Part shown: in pieces, positions 43,184 through 51,524 of the stretch
How positions within the stretch are numbered: position 1 is the stretch's first letter
Layout of the letters: each line of letters begins with the position of its first letter
NCBI RefSeq assembly: GCF_003574675.1
Contig: NZ_QOAZ01000002.1
Span: 124,001 to 188,000, forward strand
Source: Azohydromonas sediminis
Lineage (GTDB): Bacteria; Pseudomonadota; Gammaproteobacteria; Burkholderiales; Burkholderiaceae_C
Reading direction: 5' to 3'
Length of the DNA: 64,000 nucleotides
Made by a program: the position numbers and the translations under genes
The notes under the pieces: generated by a model
What the model was told of the DNA's origin: nothing
The model's database searches: none
The model's input: only the letters and a program-made list of their open reading frames with translations

Positions 43184-44970
43184 CCCACCGTGCGGCGCCC
43201 CCGCCGCCGGCCGCGCCGGCGGTCACGAACGCCGAGGTCGCCGCGGTGTTCGACGAGATCGCCGACCTGCTCGAGGTCGAGGACGCGAACCCGTTTCGCA
43301 TCCGGGCGTACCGCAACGCGGCCCGCACCGTCAGCGGCCTGGGCCGGCCGCTGGCCGAGCTGGTCGCGCTGGGCGCGGACCTCGAGGCGCTGCCGGGCAT
43401 CGGCGCCGACCTCGCGGGCAAGATCGCCGAGATCGTCGCCACCGGCACCTGCGCGCTCCTCGAGCGGCTGCGCGGCGAGCTGCCGCCGGGCATCACGGCG
43501 CTGCTCAGAGTGCCCGGGCTCGGGCCAAAGCGCGTGCGCGCGCTGCACCATGAGCTCGGCATCCACACCGTCGACGACCTCGCCGCCGCCGCGTGGGCCG
43601 GGCGCATCCGCGCGATCCCCGGCTTCGGACCGAAGACGGAGCAGGCGATCCTGCAGGCGATCGCTGTGCCGGCAGCTGCGGCCCCGCTGGCGGATGCCGG
43701 CCGGATGTCGATCGCGCTGGCCGAGCCCATCGCCGACGCGCTCGTCGCCGCACTCGCCGCGGTGCCGGGCGTCGAGCGCGTCGTGCCCGCCGGCAGCCTG
43801 CGCCGGCGGCGCGACACCGTCGGCGACCTCGACCTGCTCGTGACGGTGCGCGGGCGCAGCGGCGTGATGGAGCGCTTCACGACGCTGCCGCAGGTGCGGC
43901 AGGTGCTCGCGAAGGGCCGCACGCGCGCGAGCGTGGTGCTCGCCAGCGGCCTGCAGGTCGACCTGCGCGTCGTGCCGGCGGCTGAATTCGGCGCCGCGCT
44001 CGTCTACTTCACCGGCTCGAAGGCACACAACATCGCGCTGCGCCGGCTCGCGCAGGCGCGGGGGCTGAAGATCAACGAGTACGGCGTGTTCCGCGGCGAA
44101 GAGCGCGTGGCCGGCGACACCGAGGCCTCGGTCTACGCCGCGGTCGGGCTGCCGTTCATCGCCCCCGAGCTGCGCGAGGACCGCGGCGAGATCGAGGCGG
44201 CGCAGGCCGGCCGGCTGCCGAAGCTCGTCGAGCTCGCCGACCTGCGCGGCGACCTGCACGTGCACACGACCGACAGCGACGGCCGCGACACGCTCGAGGC
44301 GATGGCCGCGGCGGCGCAGGCGCGCGGCTTCGAGTACCTCGCGATCACCGACCACTCGGCGCGCCTGGCGGTGGCGCGCGGGCTCGACGCGAAGCGGCTC
44401 GAGGCGCAGATCGAACGCATCGACCGCCTGAACGCGCGGCTGCGCGCGCAGAAGGCGCGGCTCGTGCTGCTCAAGGGCATCGAGGTCGACGTCCTCGCCG
44501 ACGGGCGGCTCGACCTGCCCGACGAGATCCTGCAGCGGCTCGACCTCGTCGTCGGCGCGCTGCACTCGCGGCTGAACCTGCCGCGCGACAAGCAGACCGA
44601 CCGCGTGCTGCGCGCGATGGATGCGCGCTGCTTCACGATCCTCGCGCACCCGACGGCGCGGCTGCTCGGCGAGCGCGGGCCGGTCGAGCTGGACCTGCCG
44701 CGCGTGCTGCGCCACGCGAAGCAGCGCGGCTGCTTCGTCGAACTGAACGCGCAGCCGCAGCGGCTCGACCTCGACGACTCCGCGTGCCGGCTCGCGAAGG
44801 ACGAGGGCGTGCTCGTCGCGATCGACTCCGACGCGCACGCGACGGCCGACTTCGACGTGCTGCGCCACGGCGTCGGTCAGGCACGGCGCGGCTGGCTCGA
44901 GGCCGCCGACGTGCTCAACGCGCGACCGCTGGCGCAGCTGCGGCCGCTGCTCGCGCGCACGATGCGCTGA
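43180..44970 (+). CDS. polX: DNA polymerase X family with PHP domain
   Basis: 596-residue repair polymerase/nuclease: helix-hairpin-helix 8-kDa-like domain (about 15-100), fingers with GLGPKRVRALH and GFGPKTEQAI hairpins, nucleotidyltransferase site AGSLRRRRDTVGDLDLLV with the Asp pair plus a third Asp in LQVDLRV, and a C-terminal PHP domain (about 350-590, DLHVHTTDSDGRD, ITDHSARL) likely giving 3'-5' exonuclease or AP-endonuclease activity. Catalytic residues look intact. It is coupled to pncA. A second gene (51525-52409) shares only its N-terminal domain. Confidence 0.93.
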   Translation: MTHRAAPPPPAAPAVTNAEVAAVFDEIADLLEVEDANPFRIRAYRNAARTVSGLGRPLAELVALGADLEALPGIGADLAGKIAEIVATGTCALLERLRGELPPGITALLRVPGLGPKRVRALHHELGIHTVDDLAAAAWAGRIRAIPGFGPKTEQAILQAIAVPAAAAPLADAGRMSIALAEPIADALVAALAAVPGVERVVPAGSLRRRRDTVGDLDLLVTVRGRSGVMERFTTLPQVRQVLAKGRTRASVVLASGLQVDLRVVPAAEFGAALVYFTGSKAHNIALRRLAQARGLKINEYGVFRGEERVAGDTEASVYAAVGLPFIAPELREDRGEIEAAQAGRLPKLVELADLRGDLHVHTTDSDGRDTLEAMAAAAQARGFEYLAITDHSARLAVARGLDAKRLEAQIERIDRLNARLRAQKARLVLLKGIEVDVLADGRLDLPDEILQRLDLVVGALHSRLNLPRDKQTDRVLRAMDARCFTILAHPTARLLGERGPVELDLPRVLRHAKQRGCFVELNAQPQRLDLDDSACRLAKDEGVLVAIDSDAHATADFDVLRHGVGQARRGWLEAADVLNARPLAQLRPLLARTMR

Positions 44971-44979
44971 GCGCCGGTC

Positions 44980-45030
44980 TTGACGAATGTCAGGTCACGG
45001 GCGCCCGGGCCGCGGCAGACTGCATACACT
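44980..45030 (+). promoter_or_regulatory. Promoter of the hibernation factor gene with FNR-like dyad
   Basis: TTGAC-GAAT-GTCAG (44980-44993) resembles an FNR/DNR site. TACACT (45025-45030), in the context GCATACACT, resembles the -10 of the CBS gene (GCATACAGT). The dyad centre is 38.5 bases from the -10, ten more than in the two clear FNR-type promoters of this window, so activation from it is uncertain. Confidence 0.4.
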
Positions 45031-45049
45031 GGCCAGAGGAGAGACCGCG

Positions 45050-45595
45050 ATGAAAGTTCCGCCCCAGATCGTTTTTCACGGCCTCGAGCGCTCCGACGCG
45101 CTCGAGACGGCGGTGCGCGACAAGATCGCGCACCTCGAGCACCTGAGCAGCGACATCATGTCGTGCCGCGTCGTGATCGATCTCGAGCAGAAGCACAAGC
45201 ACCAGGGTCACCCGTTCGGCGTGCGCATCGACCTGACGCTACCCGGGCGTGAGCTCGTCGTCGACCGTGTGCAGCACGAGGACGTCTACGTCGCGCTGCG
45301 CGACGCGTTCGACGCGATGAAGCGCCGGCTGCAGGACGCCGTGCACCAGCGCCGCGGCGACGAAAAGCAGCATGCGCGCGAGCTGCACGGCGAAGTCGTG
45401 CGCCTCGACGCCGAGGGCGGCTCCGGCTTCATCCGCACGCCCGACGGCGAGGAGTACTACTTCAGCCGCGACAACGTCGCCGGTGGTCATTTCGACCGCG
45501 TCGACGTCGGCACCGCGGTGCAGTTCGTCGTCGAGCCGGCGGGCGAGGGCCTGCAAGCCAAGCGCGTGAGCCTCGGGCGCCACCACACCCCCTGA
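45050..45595 (+). CDS. Ribosome hibernation factor fused to a cold-shock domain
   Basis: 181 residues. The N-terminal HPF/RaiA (sigma-54 modulation) domain (about 1-105; IVFHGLERSDALETAVRDKI, VRIDLTLPGREL) is expected to bind the 30S subunit and silence ribosomes. The C-terminal S1/CspA-like domain (about 111-176; GEVVRLDAEGGSGFIRTPDG) has RNA-binding aromatic positions. ATG 45050 follows GAGGAGA; the upstream extension is rejected because it covers the promoter. CapA follows 9 bases after the stop. Mycobacterial HPF-like Rv0079 belongs to the hypoxia regulon. Confidence 0.9.
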   Translation: MKVPPQIVFHGLERSDALETAVRDKIAHLEHLSSDIMSCRVVIDLEQKHKHQGHPFGVRIDLTLPGRELVVDRVQHEDVYVALRDAFDAMKRRLQDAVHQRRGDEKQHARELHGEVVRLDAEGGSGFIRTPDGEEYYFSRDNVAGGHFDRVDVGTAVQFVVEPAGEGLQAKRVSLGRHHTP

Positions 45596-45604
45596 ACCGG
45601 GCCG

Positions 45605-46714
45605 ATGACGCCCGACGGCACCGTCACGCTGCTGCTCGCCGGCGACGTGATGACGGGTCGTGGCGTCGATCAGGCATTGCGCCAGCACGTGCCGCCGCAG
45701 CTGTACGAGCCGGTCGTCGACGACGCGCGCGAGTACCTGCGGCTCGCCGAGGCGGCGAACGGCCCCGTCGGCACGCCGCTGGCGCCGCACGAGCCGTGGG
45801 GTGCCGCGCTCGCGCAGTTCCTCGCGCCCGACCTCGACGCGCGCGTCGTCAACCTCGAAACCGCCGTCACCGCCGGCGGCGCGCCGTGGCCGCACAAGGG
45901 CATCCACTACCGCATGCACCCGGCCAACGTCGACGTGCTGACGGTCGCGCGCGTCGACGTCTGCACGCTCGCGAACAACCACGTGCTCGACTGGGGCCGC
46001 GACGCGCTGCGCGAGACGCTGGCGACGCTGCACGCCGCCGGTATCGCGACGGTGGGGGCGGGGGCCGACGCGTAGGCGGCGTGGCGCCCGGCCGCGATCG
46101 ACCTCGGCGGCGGGCGCCGGCTGCTGGTGTTCGGCCTCGCAACCGACGACAGCGGCGTGCCCGCCGACTGGGCCGCTGCCGACCACCGCGCCGGCGTCGC
46201 GCGCTTGCCCGACCTCTCGCCGTCGTCGGCGCAGCGTGTCGCCGAATGCGTGCGGCGGCACCGCCGCGCGGGCGATCTCGTCGTCGTCTCGATCCACTGG
46301 GGCGGCAACTGGGTGCCGGCCGTGCCGCAGGCGCAGCGCGACTTCGCGCGCCGGCTCGTCGACCTCGGTGCGGCCGACGTCGTGCACGGCCACTCGGCGC
46401 ACCACCCGCTGCCTGTCGAGCTGTACGCCGGCCACGCGATCCTGCACGGCTGCGGCGACCTGATCAACGACTACGAAGGCATTGGCGGCCACGGTCCTTG
46501 GCGCCACGACGTCGCGCTGCTGTGGCGGCTGCGGCTCGACCCAGCCTCGGGGCGGCTGCGGCGCCTCGACGCGTGGCCGCTGCAGCGCCGGCGGCTGCGC
46601 CTGCAGCCGGCCGACGCCGGTGCCGTCGACGCACTGCGCCGGCTGCTGCAGCCCGACACCACCGCCGGCTGGCGCGACGGCGCCGACGGCGGCTGGACAC
46701 TCGCACCGGCCTGA
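45605..46714 (+). pseudogene. CapA-family protein interrupted by one amber codon
   Basis: The full frame is 370 codons and reads as a complete CapA (PGA_cap) metallophosphatase-fold protein: AGDVMTGRGVDQ at the start, NLETAVT and ANNHVLDWG before the break, HWGGNW and VHGHSAHHPLP after it. Codon 157 is TAG (46073-46075), in frame, between GADA and AAWRP; no frameshift occurs on either side. One base change from GAG would explain it. Either the gene is freshly broken, a sequencing error is present, or two fragments are made (a GTG at 46127 could restart). The family is named for poly-gamma-glutamate synthesis, but stand-alone members are of uncertain role. Confidence 0.85.
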
Positions 46715-46727
46715 CGCGAGCGCGAGT

Positions 46728-47195
46728 TCAGCGCGCGCGGCGCGCGTAGGTGCCGACCAGTTCGGCGGTCGCGAGCACGTGGCCGTGCATCGCGTGGCGC
46801 AGTGCCGCGGCGGTCGGCGCGGCGAGTGCGGGCAGCCGTACGTCGAGCGCGTGCAGCCGGAACACGTAGCGGTGGCGGCCGACAGGCGGACTCGGGCCGT
46901 CCCAGCCGCGGCGGTGCCAGTCGTTCAGGCCTTCGCGGGTGCCCGCCGGCAGCGGCGTGCCGCCTTCGGGCAGGCCGGGCGCGTCGGGCGGCAGGTCGTA
47001 CAGCACCCAGTGCACCCACGGCTTGACCGGCGCGGCCGGGTCGGGCGCGTCGGGGTCTTCGACGATCAGCGCCAGGCTCTGCGCGCCCGGTGGCACGTCG
47101 TGGAACACGAGCGCCGGCGCGACGTCGGCACCGTCGGCGGTGTGGCGCACGGGAATCGGGCCATTCGGCTCGAAAGCGGGGGAGGTCAGTCGCAT
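46728..47195 (-). CDS. YbhB/YbcL family PEBP (Raf kinase inhibitor-like) protein
   Basis: 155-residue phosphatidylethanolamine-binding-protein fold: SPAFEPNGPIPVRHTADG, LALIVEDPDAPDP and HWVLYDLPPDAPGLPEG are hallmarks of the bacterial branch. No signal peptide, so cytosolic; biochemical role unclear. The ATG at 47195 has AGAGGGG upstream. It is divergent from pncB across 142 bases and convergent with the CapA frame. Confidence 0.93.
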   Translation of the reverse strand: MRLTSPAFEPNGPIPVRHTADGADVAPALVFHDVPPGAQSLALIVEDPDAPDPAAPVKPWVHWVLYDLPPDAPGLPEGGTPLPAGTREGLNDWHRRGWDGPSPPVGRHRYVFRLHALDVRLPALAAPTAAALRHAMHGHVLATAELVGTYARRAR

Positions 47196-47278
47196 GGTGG
47201 CCCCTCTGGGTGGCACCTCGTCACGGGCGCCGTGGCCCGGCGCCCCGGGGCGCAGCATGCCCGGCCGCGCGGCGCCGG

Positions 47279-47307
47279 CTTTGCGCCAGCGCAAAGCGGG
47301 ATAGCAT
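47279..47307 (+). promoter_or_regulatory. Perfect palindrome and -10 upstream of pncB
   Basis: CTTTGCGC-CA-GCGCAAAG (47279-47296) is an 18-base perfect palindrome in the divergent PEBP/pncB region. It is followed by TAGCAT (47302-47307), a plausible -10 for pncB. The palindrome would occupy the -35/-10 spacer, a position suited to a repressor. It also fits the TTG-N8-CAA frame of CRP/FNR-family sites (TTGCG-N4-CGCAA). Regulator unknown. Confidence 0.5.
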
Positions 47308-47337
47308 CGACCGCGTGACGGCTTCGCCCGGTGCCCA

Positions 47338-48666
47338 ATGACGGCCCTGCTGACCGACCTGTACCAGCTGACGATGCTGCAGGCCTACCTCGACGAGGGC
47401 ATGCAGCAAGAGGCAACGTTCGAGCTGTTCGTGCGCAAGCTGCCTGCGCAGCGCAACTTCCTCGTCGCCGCCGGGCTCGAGCAGGCGCTGCAGTTCCTCG
47501 AGACGCTGGCCTTCACCGACGACGAGATCGCGTGGGTCGAGCGGCAGGGCGGCTTCAGGCCCGCGCTGCTCGACCACCTGCGCACGCTGCGCTTCACCGG
47601 CGACGTGCACGCGATGCCCGAGGGCACGGTGTTCTTCGCCGACGAGCCGATCCTGCGCGTGACGGCGCCGCTGCCGCTGGCGCAGCTCGTCGAGTCGCGG
47701 CTGCTCAACATCGTGCACTTCCAGACGCTGATCGCGTCGAAGGCGGCGCGCGTCGTGCTGGCCGCGCCGGGGCGGCTGCTCGTCGACTTCGGCATGCGCC
47801 GCGCCCACGGCGCCGAAGCGGCGCTGTTCGCCGCGCGCGCGGCCTACCTGGCCGGCTTCGACGGCACCGCGACCGCCGAGGCGGCGCGCCGGTACGGCCT
47901 CCCGGCCTTCGGCACGATGGCGCACTCGTTCGTGCAGGCACACGCGAGCGAGGCCGACGCGTTCGTCGCGTTCGCGCGCTCGCGCCCGCAGCGCCCGACG
48001 CTGCTCGTCGACACCTACGACCCGCTGCAGGGCGTGCAGCGCGTGATCGATCTCGCGCCGCGTCTGGCCGCCGAGGGCATCGAGATCGGCGGCATCCGGC
48101 TCGACAGCGGCGACATGGCGGCGCAGGCGAGGGCGGTGCGACCGAGGCTCGACGCCGCGGGGCTGCGAGGCGTGCGCATCTTCGCGAGCGGCAACCTCGA
48201 CGAGTGGCGCGTCGCCGAGCTGCTCGCCGCCGGCGCGCCGATCGACGGCTTCGGCATCGGCACCGCGCTCGACACGTCGTCGGACGCGCCGTCGCTCGAC
48301 GCCGTCTACAAGCTGCAGGTCTACGCCGGCGTCGCGCGGCGCAAGCGCTCGGCCGGCAAGGCGACGTTGCCCGGCGTCAAGCAGGTCGTGCGCCGTTTCG
48401 ACGCCCATGGCCGCATGCTCGCCGACCGCGTGCAGCTCGAAGGCGAGCCGCTCGACGGCGAGCCGCTGCTGCAGCCGGTGATGCGCGGCGGCCGGCGCGT
48501 CGGCGCGGCGCCGACGCTCGCCGACGCCCGAAGGCGCTGCACCGAGCAGCTGCGCGCGCTGCCCGAGCCGCTGCGCGGCCTCGACCCGGTGGCCGACGCG
48601 TATCCGGTCGAGATCTCGGCCGGCTTGCATGCGCTCGCGACCGCGGTGGACGCCGCCACGCGCTGA
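47338..48666 (+). CDS. pncB: Nicotinate phosphoribosyltransferase
   Basis: Makes nicotinate mononucleotide from nicotinate and PRPP, the NAD salvage step after PncA. The 442-residue protein begins TALLTDLYQLTMLQAY, with DFGMRRAHG, FGTMAHSFVQ (conserved His region) and IRLDSGDM, as in the longer NAPRTases related to mycobacterial PncB2 rather than E. coli PncB. It lies between a CapA-like gene and a dienelactone-hydrolase/phosphoribosyltransferase pair, a neighbourhood recalling mycobacterial Rv0571c-Rv0574c. Confidence 0.94.
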   Translation: MTALLTDLYQLTMLQAYLDEGMQQEATFELFVRKLPAQRNFLVAAGLEQALQFLETLAFTDDEIAWVERQGGFRPALLDHLRTLRFTGDVHAMPEGTVFFADEPILRVTAPLPLAQLVESRLLNIVHFQTLIASKAARVVLAAPGRLLVDFGMRRAHGAEAALFAARAAYLAGFDGTATAEAARRYGLPAFGTMAHSFVQAHASEADAFVAFARSRPQRPTLLVDTYDPLQGVQRVIDLAPRLAAEGIEIGGIRLDSGDMAAQARAVRPRLDAAGLRGVRIFASGNLDEWRVAELLAAGAPIDGFGIGTALDTSSDAPSLDAVYKLQVYAGVARRKRSAGKATLPGVKQVVRRFDAHGRMLADRVQLEGEPLDGEPLLQPVMRGGRRVGAAPTLADARRRCTEQLRALPEPLRGLDPVADAYPVEISAGLHALATAVDAATR

Positions 48667-48724
48667 GACCGGCGGTGACACTCCGGCGATGGGCGGGACC
48701 CGCGCAACGATGGCGCACGAGGCG

Positions 48725-49579
48725 ATGACCGGAACCGCGACACGTCTGCAGGCCGCCGTCGTCGGCCTCGGCCGGCTCGGCACCGCGTGCGCGCTCGCGC
48801 TGCTCGACGACCCCGAGCTCGCGCTCGCCGGCATCGTCCGCCGCGCCGACGCCCCGGCGCACGCGCCGGGGCGGCTGCAGCGCACCGCCGTCGTCGGCCA
48901 CGTGCGCGAACTGTCGGCGGTCGACGTTGCGCTGGTGTGCGTGCCCGCCGGCGACGCGACCGATGTCGCCCTCGCGCTGTTGCAGCAGCGGCTGCCGGTC
49001 GTCGAGTGCACCGCGCTCGACGGCGCCGCCTTGGTGCGGCACCACCAAGTGCTCGACGACGCGGCGCGCCGGCACCGCACGTCGGCCGTCGTCGGCGCCG
49101 GCTGGAACCCGGGTGCGTGGTCGGCTTTCGTCGCGTCGTTCGAGCGAATGATCCCGCGCGGTCAGACGGTGCAGCAGCGCCACCCGGGCACCGCGCTGCA
49201 CCACAGCGCGGCCGCGGCGGCGATCGACGGCGTGCGGGCGGCGCTCGAAGCCGAGGTCGCCGGCACGCGCTATGTCTACGTCGAGCTCGAGCGCGGTGCG
49301 CGCCTCGACGCAGTGCGCGAGCGCCTCGCCGCCGATCCGCTGTTCGTCGGCGTGCCGACGCAGGTGTTCGCGGTCGACGACGCCGGTGCGCTCGAGGACC
49401 GCGAGCACCAAGGCGTCGTCCTCGAGCGGCTCGGCACCGCCGCCAGCGGCCCCCACGCGAGCCTGCTGCTCGAAGCGCGCTTCGACCTGCACGACTTCGC
49501 GGCGCGCGCGATGCTCGACGCGGCGCGGCAGGTACGGGGCCTGCCGCATGGCGCACACCGATACGCGCTGCGGCCGTGA
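48725..49579 (+). CDS. Diaminopimelate dehydrogenase-like NAD(P) oxidoreductase
   Basis: About 284 residues with a Rossmann motif (VVGLGRLG) at the N-terminus and GAGWNPGAWSAF, RGQTVQQRHPG and HSAAAAAIDGVRAAL blocks that align by eye with meso-diaminopimelate D-dehydrogenases. Whether it makes diaminopimelate or another D-amino acid is open; several substrate-contact regions differ from the canonical enzyme. The start is uncertain among ATGs at 48689, 48710 and 48725; 48725 gives a short N-terminus before the Rossmann fold and has GAGG just upstream. Confidence 0.75.
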   Translation: MTGTATRLQAAVVGLGRLGTACALALLDDPELALAGIVRRADAPAHAPGRLQRTAVVGHVRELSAVDVALVCVPAGDATDVALALLQQRLPVVECTALDGAALVRHHQVLDDAARRHRTSAVVGAGWNPGAWSAFVASFERMIPRGQTVQQRHPGTALHHSAAAAAIDGVRAALEAEVAGTRYVYVELERGARLDAVRERLAADPLFVGVPTQVFAVDDAGALEDREHQGVVLERLGTAASGPHASLLLEARFDLHDFAARAMLDAARQVRGLPHGAHRYALRP

Positions 49580-49589
49580 GGCGTTGGTG

Positions 49590-49628
49590 CATCATTAAGT
49601 TTACATAATACACATCGTCGCGCATTTA
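49590..49628. other. AT-rich dif-like segment
   Basis: About 25 bases (ATTAAGTTTACATAATACAC and the following ATC) stand out as AT-rich in this GC-rich window. AGTTTACATAA matches 9 of 11 positions of the XerD arm of dif (reverse complement ATTTAACATAA) and is followed by a TACACA spacer. The opposite (XerC) arm is poor. It could be a degenerate Xer site, an integration scar or simply a promoter up-element region. No recombinase gene is adjacent. Confidence 0.35.
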
Positions 49629-49663
49629 TCCGGCCGGATCCGTCGACGCTCAACAGCCGCTGG

Positions 49664-49704
49664 TTGACCAACATCAACGCGCCGGCACGGCCGATCCTCA
49701 GAAT
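49664..49704 (+). promoter_or_regulatory. FNR/ANR-type class II promoter
   Basis: TTGAC-CAAC-ATCAA (49664-49677) matches the FNR/ANR consensus TTGAT-N4-ATCAA at 9 of 10 positions. CAGAAT (49699-49704) is the -10, with its first base 28.5 bases from the dyad centre, so the site would be centred near -41.5, the class II activation position. It precedes the four-gene unit 49739-52409. The same geometry recurs upstream of the CBS gene. Confidence 0.75.
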
Positions 49705-49738
49705 CGACCGGCGTGAGACCCGACGCCCACAGACCCGA

Positions 49739-50395
49739 ATGAAACCCGCCATCCGGCACGACGCGCTGACGCTGGGGCCGCTGGCCTTGCCCGGCGATCT
49801 GGCGAGCCCGCCGGCGCCGGCGGGCTTGGTGCTGTTCGTCCACGGCAGCGGCAGCAGCCGCCTGAGCCCGCGCAACCGCTACGTCGCCGAGGTGCTGCAA
49901 CGCCACGGGCTGGCGACGCTGCTGTTCGACTTGCTCACCGCCGACGAGGCCGACGACCGGCGCAAGGTGTTCGACATCGACCTGCTGACGCACCGCGTCG
50001 GCGACGCGCTCGACGCGGTGCGGCACCAGCGCCCCGATCTGGAGGCGCTGCCGGTGGGCCTGTTCGGGGCCAGCACCGGGGCCGCCGCGGCGCTGCGCCT
50101 GGCGGCGGCACGCCCGCAGGCGATCGCTGCCGTCGTGTCGCGCGGCGGCCGGCCCGACCTGGCGCTGCACGAGCTGCCCCGCGTGCAGGCGCCGACGCTG
50201 CTGATCGTCGGCGGCGACGACGACGTCGTGCTCGAGCTCAACCGCGAGGCGCTGGCGGCGCTGCGCTGCCACAAGCGTCTCGACGTCGTGCCCGGCGCGA
50301 CGCACCTGTTCGAGGAGCCGGGCACGCTCGAAACGGCGGCGCGCCACGCGGCCGAATGGTTCGTCGAACACCTGCGAAAGGATGCGCCGCGATGA
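49739..50395 (+). CDS. Dienelactone-hydrolase-like alpha/beta hydrolase
   Basis: 218-residue alpha/beta hydrolase: oxyanion region FVHGSGSS (33-40), nucleophile Ser112 in FGASTGAAA, an acid in GGDDDVV (about 160) and His189 in GATHLF. The substrate is unknown. Its stop overlaps the next ATG by 4 bases. Together with the following phosphoribosyltransferase it corresponds to the two domains of the fused mycobacterial DosR-regulon protein Rv0571c. It is first in the FNR-type transcription unit. Confidence 0.88.
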   Translation: MKPAIRHDALTLGPLALPGDLASPPAPAGLVLFVHGSGSSRLSPRNRYVAEVLQRHGLATLLFDLLTADEADDRRKVFDIDLLTHRVGDALDAVRHQRPDLEALPVGLFGASTGAAAALRLAAARPQAIAAVVSRGGRPDLALHELPRVQAPTLLIVGGDDDVVLELNREALAALRCHKRLDVVPGATHLFEEPGTLETAARHAAEWFVEHLRKDAPR

Positions 50396-51063
50396 AGGAC
50401 CGCTTTGCCGACCGCACCGAGGCCGGCCGCCTGCTCGCGCGGCGGCTGGCCACGATGGCACTGGAGCCGCCGATCGTCGTGCTCGCCCTGCCACGCGGAG
50501 GCGTGCCGGTGGCCGCCGAAGTCGCGCGTGCGCTGCATGCGCCGCTGGACCTGCTGCTCGTGCGCAAGATCGGCGTGCCGTGGCAGCGCGAGCTCGCGCT
50601 GGCAGCCGTCGTCGACGGCGACGAGCCGCAAGTCGTGATCGACGAGGAGGTGCAGCGCCTGTGCGGCGCCGACCGCACCTACATCGACGCGCAGGCCACC
50701 CACGAGCTGGCCGAGATCGAGCGCCGTCGGCGCGTCTACCTCCGCGGGCGCGCCCCGCTGTCGGTCGCGGGAGCGACGGCGATCGTCATCGACGACGGCA
50801 TCGCCACCGGCACGTCGGTGCGCGCGGCGCTGAAGGCGCTGCGCCGGCGCCAGCCCAAACGACTCGTGCTCGCGGTGCCGGTGGCGCCGTCGGACACGCT
50901 GGCTGCGCTGCGCGCCGAGGTCGACGACATCGTGTGCCTCGCCGAGCCGTACCCGTTCCACGCGATCGGGCTGCACTACGACGATTTCCACCAACTCGAC
51001 GACGCCGAGGTGCTCGCCGCCCTCGACGCCGTCGGCCCGACCCCGGAAGCAGGAGAACACTGA
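50392..51063 (+). CDS. Type I phosphoribosyltransferase of unknown substrate
   Basis: 223 residues with the PRPP-binding loop IVIDDGIATGTS (131-142) and LALPRGGVPVAAEVA near the N-terminus, the pattern of the orphan PRTases often found with dienelactone hydrolases. It is coupled to the hydrolase upstream (ATGA) and abuts the next gene. A nucleobase or ComF-like substrate cannot be deduced. Confidence 0.9.
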   Translation: MKDRFADRTEAGRLLARRLATMALEPPIVVLALPRGGVPVAAEVARALHAPLDLLLVRKIGVPWQRELALAAVVDGDEPQVVIDEEVQRLCGADRTYIDAQATHELAEIERRRRVYLRGRAPLSVAGATAIVIDDGIATGTSVRAALKALRRRQPKRLVLAVPVAPSDTLAALRAEVDDIVCLAEPYPFHAIGLHYDDFHQLDDAEVLAALDAVGPTPEAGEH

Positions 51064-51519
51064 ATGGACACCTTGTGGATCGTCACCGCCAACGCGGCGA
51101 AGGCGCGTGTGTGCGAGCGGCAGGCCGACGGCAGCCTGGTCGAGGTCGCCGACTTCGTCCACCCCGAAAGCCGCCAGCCGGGCCGCGAGCTCGACGACGA
51201 CCGCCCAGGGCGCACCGAGCTGAGCCTGGGCAGCCACCAGCGCGGCCACAGCGCCTACGAGCCGCCGACCGACGTGCATGCGAAGGAGCACGAGCGCTTC
51301 GCGCGGGAGCTGGCGGCACGGCTCGACGACGCCATCGCACAAGGGCGCTGCGGCAGGCTGGCGCTGTTCGCGTCGCCGGCGTTCCTCGGCCTGCTGCGCG
51401 GGCAGCTCGGCGACGCCGCCGCGAAGGCCGTGCGCGTCAGCGAGCCGGTCGACCTGACGGCCTTGCCGCTGCACGAGCTGCGCGGGCGCGTCGACGCGCT
51501 GCTCAAGCAGGCCGGCTGA
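51064..51519 (+). CDS. Host-attachment / baeRF-family protein
   Basis: 151 residues: WIVTANAAKARVCE at the start and HAKEHERFARELAARLDDA and LALFASPAFLGLLRGQL later are typical of the 'host attachment protein' family, related to the bacterial/archaeal eRF1-like (baeRF) domains that may act on ribosomes. The family name comes from a plant-attachment phenotype and is not informative about chemistry. It starts directly after the phosphoribosyltransferase stop. Confidence 0.85.
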   Translation: MDTLWIVTANAAKARVCERQADGSLVEVADFVHPESRQPGRELDDDRPGRTELSLGSHQRGHSAYEPPTDVHAKEHERFARELAARLDDAIAQGRCGRLALFASPAFLGLLRGQLGDAAAKAVRVSEPVDLTALPLHELRGRVDALLKQAG

Positions 51520-51524
51520 GCGCG

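Noticed and set aside
46073-46075. TAG in the CapA gene as a pyrrolysine or other recoding site
   Set aside because: No pyrrolysine genes or recoding signals are seen, and CapA proteins are not known to use them; a nonsense change is simpler.
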